The notes below the pieces were generated by a model. That model was given only the letters and a program-made list of their open reading frames with translations, had not been told where the DNA came from and ran no database searches. A stretch of 64,000 nt of DNA from Phoenix dactylifera (lineage: Eukaryota; Streptophyta; Magnoliopsida; Arecales; Arecaceae), in contig NC_052392.1 in assembly GCF_009389715.1 (NCBI RefSeq), positions 33,094,125-33,158,124 on the forward strand, given 5' to 3'. This document shows positions 61,201 to 64,000 of this stretch, piece by piece. Each line of letters begins with the position of its first letter. Positions within the stretch are counted from its first letter, which is position 1. A program made the translations under genes and the position numbers.

Positions 61201-62326
61201 TTACCCAATGCTGCTGTTCTCAATCGCGTGCTTTTAGTAACAATGTCATCTTTGTTATGTAGGTAATATAGAACCAATTCCCCCAGTTTTGCAGACTGCC
61301 ATCGATCACCTAGTTCAATGGCGTTTAATACCAGAAAGCAGAAAACCAAACAGTTGCATTGTCAACTTCTTTGATGAGGTAATCTCTGTCTGAAACATGT
61401 CTGGCATTTTGAATCATCCGTCCCCAAAACTGAGTTCTTGTGGGCCTCTACAACTCATTCCGCAGGGTGAGCACTCGCAGCCATATTTCAAACCTCCGCA
61501 CCTGGACAATCCAATCTCCACACTTCTCCTTTCTGAGACAACAATGGCTTTCGGACGGGTGCTTGTCAGCGACAACAATGGAAACTACAAGGGTTCCCTC
61601 ACACTTCCACTGAAGGAAGGGTATGTTGTGTTAAATCAAACCTCTTACTGATACCATTTACATTTTTGTTCTTCCTCTCTATTATGTCATGATCTTATAA
61701 GATCTAAATTTATGCAGGCTTATTATAATAGTTTCAATATTAGGCTATAAGATTCATTGACTATTTGATTCTGATATACAACATAGTGGCTTGCCATAAG
61801 AATCAGCAATGCCGATCGGTTTACAACTTGCACTTAACATGACTAATAATGCAACTAACTAATTTGCAGGTCTCTATTAGTCATGCGTGGGAACAGCGCA
61901 GACATGGCCAGGCATGTCATTTGCCAATCCCCAGGCAGAAGGGTGAGCATCACTTTTGTGAAGGTTCGACCTGCCGACAGCCAAACCGATTCCTCTACCA
62001 TGGCTCCGCTAACTAAAGCTCTCACCCTCTGGCAACCTGGAACTCCACCGGCACAAAAGGTGCAGGGTGGTGGTGGTGAAGTCATTACCTATGGGCCTCA
62101 CAGTGTGATTCCAGCCACATGGGGAGTGACCCTCCGTGCTCCTGTCGTCATGCTGGCGCCGCCCCGTCCCATGGTCATGAGTCCTGGTAGGAGAGTGTCA
62201 CGCAGCGGCACCGGTGTATTCTTACCATGGACAGTGGGACCCAAGAAATACACCAAGCATCTCCCACCTCGTATTCAGAAGAGAAGGCTCCCCTCGTTGC
62301 CGCCCCCGCTAGAGGCACAAGTGTAG
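55220..62326 (+). CDS. ALKBH10B: ALKBH10B-like RNA demethylase (Fe(II)/2OG dioxygenase)
   Basis: Seven exons: 55220-55777, 57502-57632, 57780-57897, 60556-60657, 61263-61378, 61466-61620 and 61870-62326. ALKBH10B removes N6-methyladenosine from mRNA in plants. Exon 1 has RDAIIAWFRG and EFAAANAIIDALCGHL, then LHMQKYFSIADV, the family's N-terminal helical domain. Exons 3-7 hold VNVVKGLKLYEDIF, FNKQMKGNKREILQLGVP, PNSCIVNFFDE, the iron ligands H and D in KPPHLD (about residues 354 and 356), ISTLLLSETTMAFGR, the distal His in MARHVICQ (about 409) and the 2OG-binding Arg in RRVSITF. WFRG and EFAAAN are in different frames: the G-run at 55302-55306 is one G short. Adding one base makes the exon total 1638 nt (545 residues), so the deletion is either an assembly error or a recent lesion. 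Intron 2 appears to start with GC. The C-terminal 100 residues are Pro-rich and basic. Confidence 0.9.
55546..55653 (+). repeat. In-frame 54-bp tandem duplication in ALKBH10B exon 1
   Basis: Units 55546-55599 and 55600-55653 differ at one third-codon base (CCA against CCT). Each encodes the 18 residues EEEEALAMEGKDSKDSPK. The duplication lengthens the acidic linker between the N-terminal helical domain and the catalytic domain. Confidence 0.95.
57633..57779 (+). other. Probable GC-AG intron of the ALKBH10B-like gene
   Basis: The coding sequence ends ...AAGGGGCATATG and continues with GCGAGTTCC. The next exon starts GTTAATGTCGTG after ATCAG. Joining GHM to VNVV keeps the frame and gives the continuity expected for the family. 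The first bases are GC with GCGAGT otherwise matching a donor. The nearest GT at 57637 would put a TAA directly after the junction when joined to the same acceptor. Confidence 0.7.
59818..60195 (+). repeat. Diverged direct repeat in ALKBH10B intron 3
   Basis: 59843-59937 and 60101-60195 share ATGYATGGTA, GAACMTRAARTA, GGAGYACCAKGACTT, AACCAT and GAATTAATGACCTTA-like words in order, about 258 bp apart. They are non-coding; the 103-codon frame at 59594-59905 overlaps the first copy and is not a gene. Confidence 0.7.
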
Positions 62327-63850
62327 TTGAGGCCCCTAGTTTCTGATGTCGGTGTCACTCCTGTGTGTCGAGCTAGAGTAGAGTGATGAAGGTCTTGTCT
62401 CTCCCATTCTCGAAGTATTTTCCTTACTCAGGGCATCATAACAAAAAGATTACAGGGATCAACATTTTCCAAGTGTCTTCACGGGAACTTCTTTGTCATG
62501 GGAGTTTGTTAAGTTATGGCTATCAGCAACTTATGAAGACGGCGTTGTTGTTACAGCAGTTCTTTAGCGTAGGTGGCTTCTTTTAGATGGATGGTTGACT
62601 GCCATGGTAGGTAGAGTTTAGGAAAAATCAGCTGGGGGACTTGAGATCCCTCCAGTGAAGGACAAAATTTTGTAATATTTCCGTCTAGTTTTATTCAGCA
62701 TATACCACATATCTATCTCACTTCTCTCAGTTCATTGATTCAGGAGCTCTTAATGTCAAACGCAGTGTGGTGGATTTTTAGTTTGAATTGAGATTTTAGG
62801 AAGAAAAATATCAGTTTTTATGCACGGAATACCTGAAAAGATGCTGTTAGTTACAAATTAGTCTCATGCACCGGGCTGAATCAGACTAGACTAAAAGAGC
62901 ACTAGAAACTATGAACTTATAGTGAAGATTTCTACCACAGATCAGTTTTTGTAAAAGATAATGCAAGTGGGGGTTTATTTACCTTCCTCCGTTTCTAGGC
63001 TAGACTTTTTCTTACCTATATTATAGCAGTGAATGAATGAAGAATTTTGACTTCACAATTTCAACTACATCTTGCCATCGGTTGTCAACTAAGCAAGGAG
63101 CTCTCCAGCTTTAGCATCCTGGCCTATGGCTAGCACTGAGTGGCTGCCTGAAAAACATTTGTAACACAAAAACCAAGAAGCTGCAACAAGGCTTGATGGT
63201 TATGTTTATGGAAAAGAACAGCCAATTTGGGGCTGGTAGGGTGCCGTAAAGAATTTTGACCTCGCATGGTTTTCTTTGCCTTCGGAAAGAGTATGTTCTA
63301 TTTTACAATCCTATAAAACCCACCCTCCTAAAAAGGAGAAGGGAAGCATAAAAAATGACCTTGGTGGTGTAGTCCTTTGCTCGTCAGAAATTGAACTGTA
63401 AATCAGATAACCTTAGTCTCGACTAAATGTTGGTTTGCCATGAAAATTTATCATCTCTGGAGCTGAATTTCTTCAGTTATCATGTTTAGGACTGAAATGA
63501 AAAGCCTTTGCTTCATGTTTGACCCTTTGTAATTTTGTGGGCTTGTCGTACAGAGCAAAGCGATAATGTCATTATCTAAACCAAGCACTTCCAACCAGAA
63601 CAAATCCATCTAATTTTTTATTTTTTTTTTATATCCCAAAATTTCTTTCAGATTTTCCAAGTACAAAATTCTATTACAATCAAGTAGATTATAGCTTCTT
63701 TATCATATTAGTGGCATAATGTGATGAAAAATAGAATTACAACCAATGTAGACTTATAGCTGCTTTACAAAATTATAGGGATAGAATTTTTATCAAATTC
63801 ATTTGCTTCAACTTTGCGGCCGTAGCATCCGCAATAATTTTAATTTGAGA
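62327..63850. other. 3' flank of the ALKBH10B-like gene
   Basis: The 3' UTR probably extends a few hundred bases past the stop. AATAAA-like signals are not distinct, and TTTTGTAATATTT lies at about 62666. No further gene is seen. Confidence 0.5.
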
Positions 63851-63859
63851 AAGTCCTAT

Positions 63860-64000
63860 ATAAAACCAGAGAAAGAATTCAGAATTTCGTAATCTCGAGA
63901 TTCTTTATAGCCAACAAAACCCAAGAACACACTTTGCCACCATGCTTCAAACAAGTTAGAGACATCCCTAGCTCCAAGATAATTCCACCAAGCCGGAATT
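63860..64000 (-). mobile_element. Possible LINE zf-RVT fragment at the right edge
   Basis: The minus strand reads PAWWNYLGARDVSNLFEAWW and then QSVFLGFVGYKESRDYEIL before a stop. The L...V..LFEAWW pattern resembles the segment after the zf-RVT fingers of plant LINE ORF2. It continues beyond the window. The assignment rests on a short stretch. Confidence 0.35.

Noticed and set aside
1..64000. CRISPR arrays, operons, origins or prophage-like modules
   Set aside because: Spliced genes, LINEs and SINEs show a plant nuclear context; no regularly spaced repeat array of the CRISPR type is present.

Overview
The window is nuclear DNA of a flowering plant, probably a commelinid monocot. Several genes have very GC-rich first exons set in AT-rich introns and intergenic DNA, introns can be long (one is 5.65 kb), and the spacers are filled with decayed retroelements, including an Au-type SINE. 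A palm-like genome would fit, but the species cannot be fixed from sequence alone.

Five gene loci can be supported. (1) 465-1617, minus: the 5' three exons of a chloroplast-type Nudix hydrolase (NUDT26/27-like), running off the left edge. (2) 6191-6991, plus: an intronless GC-rich gene of the plant DUF7138 type, with a uORF ending one base before its start codon. (3) About 15110-18306, minus: an LRR receptor-like kinase of the EFR/Xa21 group. Its ectodomain and membrane segment are intact but its kinase is destroyed by at least five independent lesions. (4) 23178-31872, plus: a four-exon Bax-inhibitor-1/LIFEGUARD membrane protein of 244 residues, with every splice junction resolved. (5) 55220-62326, plus: a seven-exon ALKBH10B-like Fe(II)/2-oxoglutarate RNA demethylase. 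One of its introns appears to be GC-AG, exon 1 carries a 54-bp in-frame tandem duplication, and a one-base deletion interrupts exon 1 as sequenced.

Between the genes lie mobile elements in varying decay: a hAT transposase relic (9278-11432, minus), a long broken L1-type LINE (about 18600-21610, minus), a 5'-truncated LINE with poly-A tail (43741-45088, minus), three or four smaller LINE RNase H tails, a Mutator-like transposase fragment (37860-38936, minus), an Au SINE with a recognisable target-site duplication (40436-40605, minus), and a dispersed GGTACC-rich repeat family (27030-27475 and 48870-49060). Simple repeats and diverged direct repeats account for much of the rest. The stretches 2.1-6.0, 31.9-37.8, 45.1-48.8 and 49.1-54.5 kb hold no gene I can support.

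The genes do not form a functional unit: a nucleotide hydrolase, an unknown, a dead immune-type receptor, a cell-death suppressor and an RNA demethylase are simply neighbours. I did not find a convincing undescribed system. The most useful observations are the lesions in the receptor kinase that leave an intact receptor-like ectodomain, the GC-AG intron and exon-1 frameshift of the ALKBH10B-like gene, the CxxC/HxC cluster of the DUF7138 protein, and the uncharacterised GGTACC repeat family.
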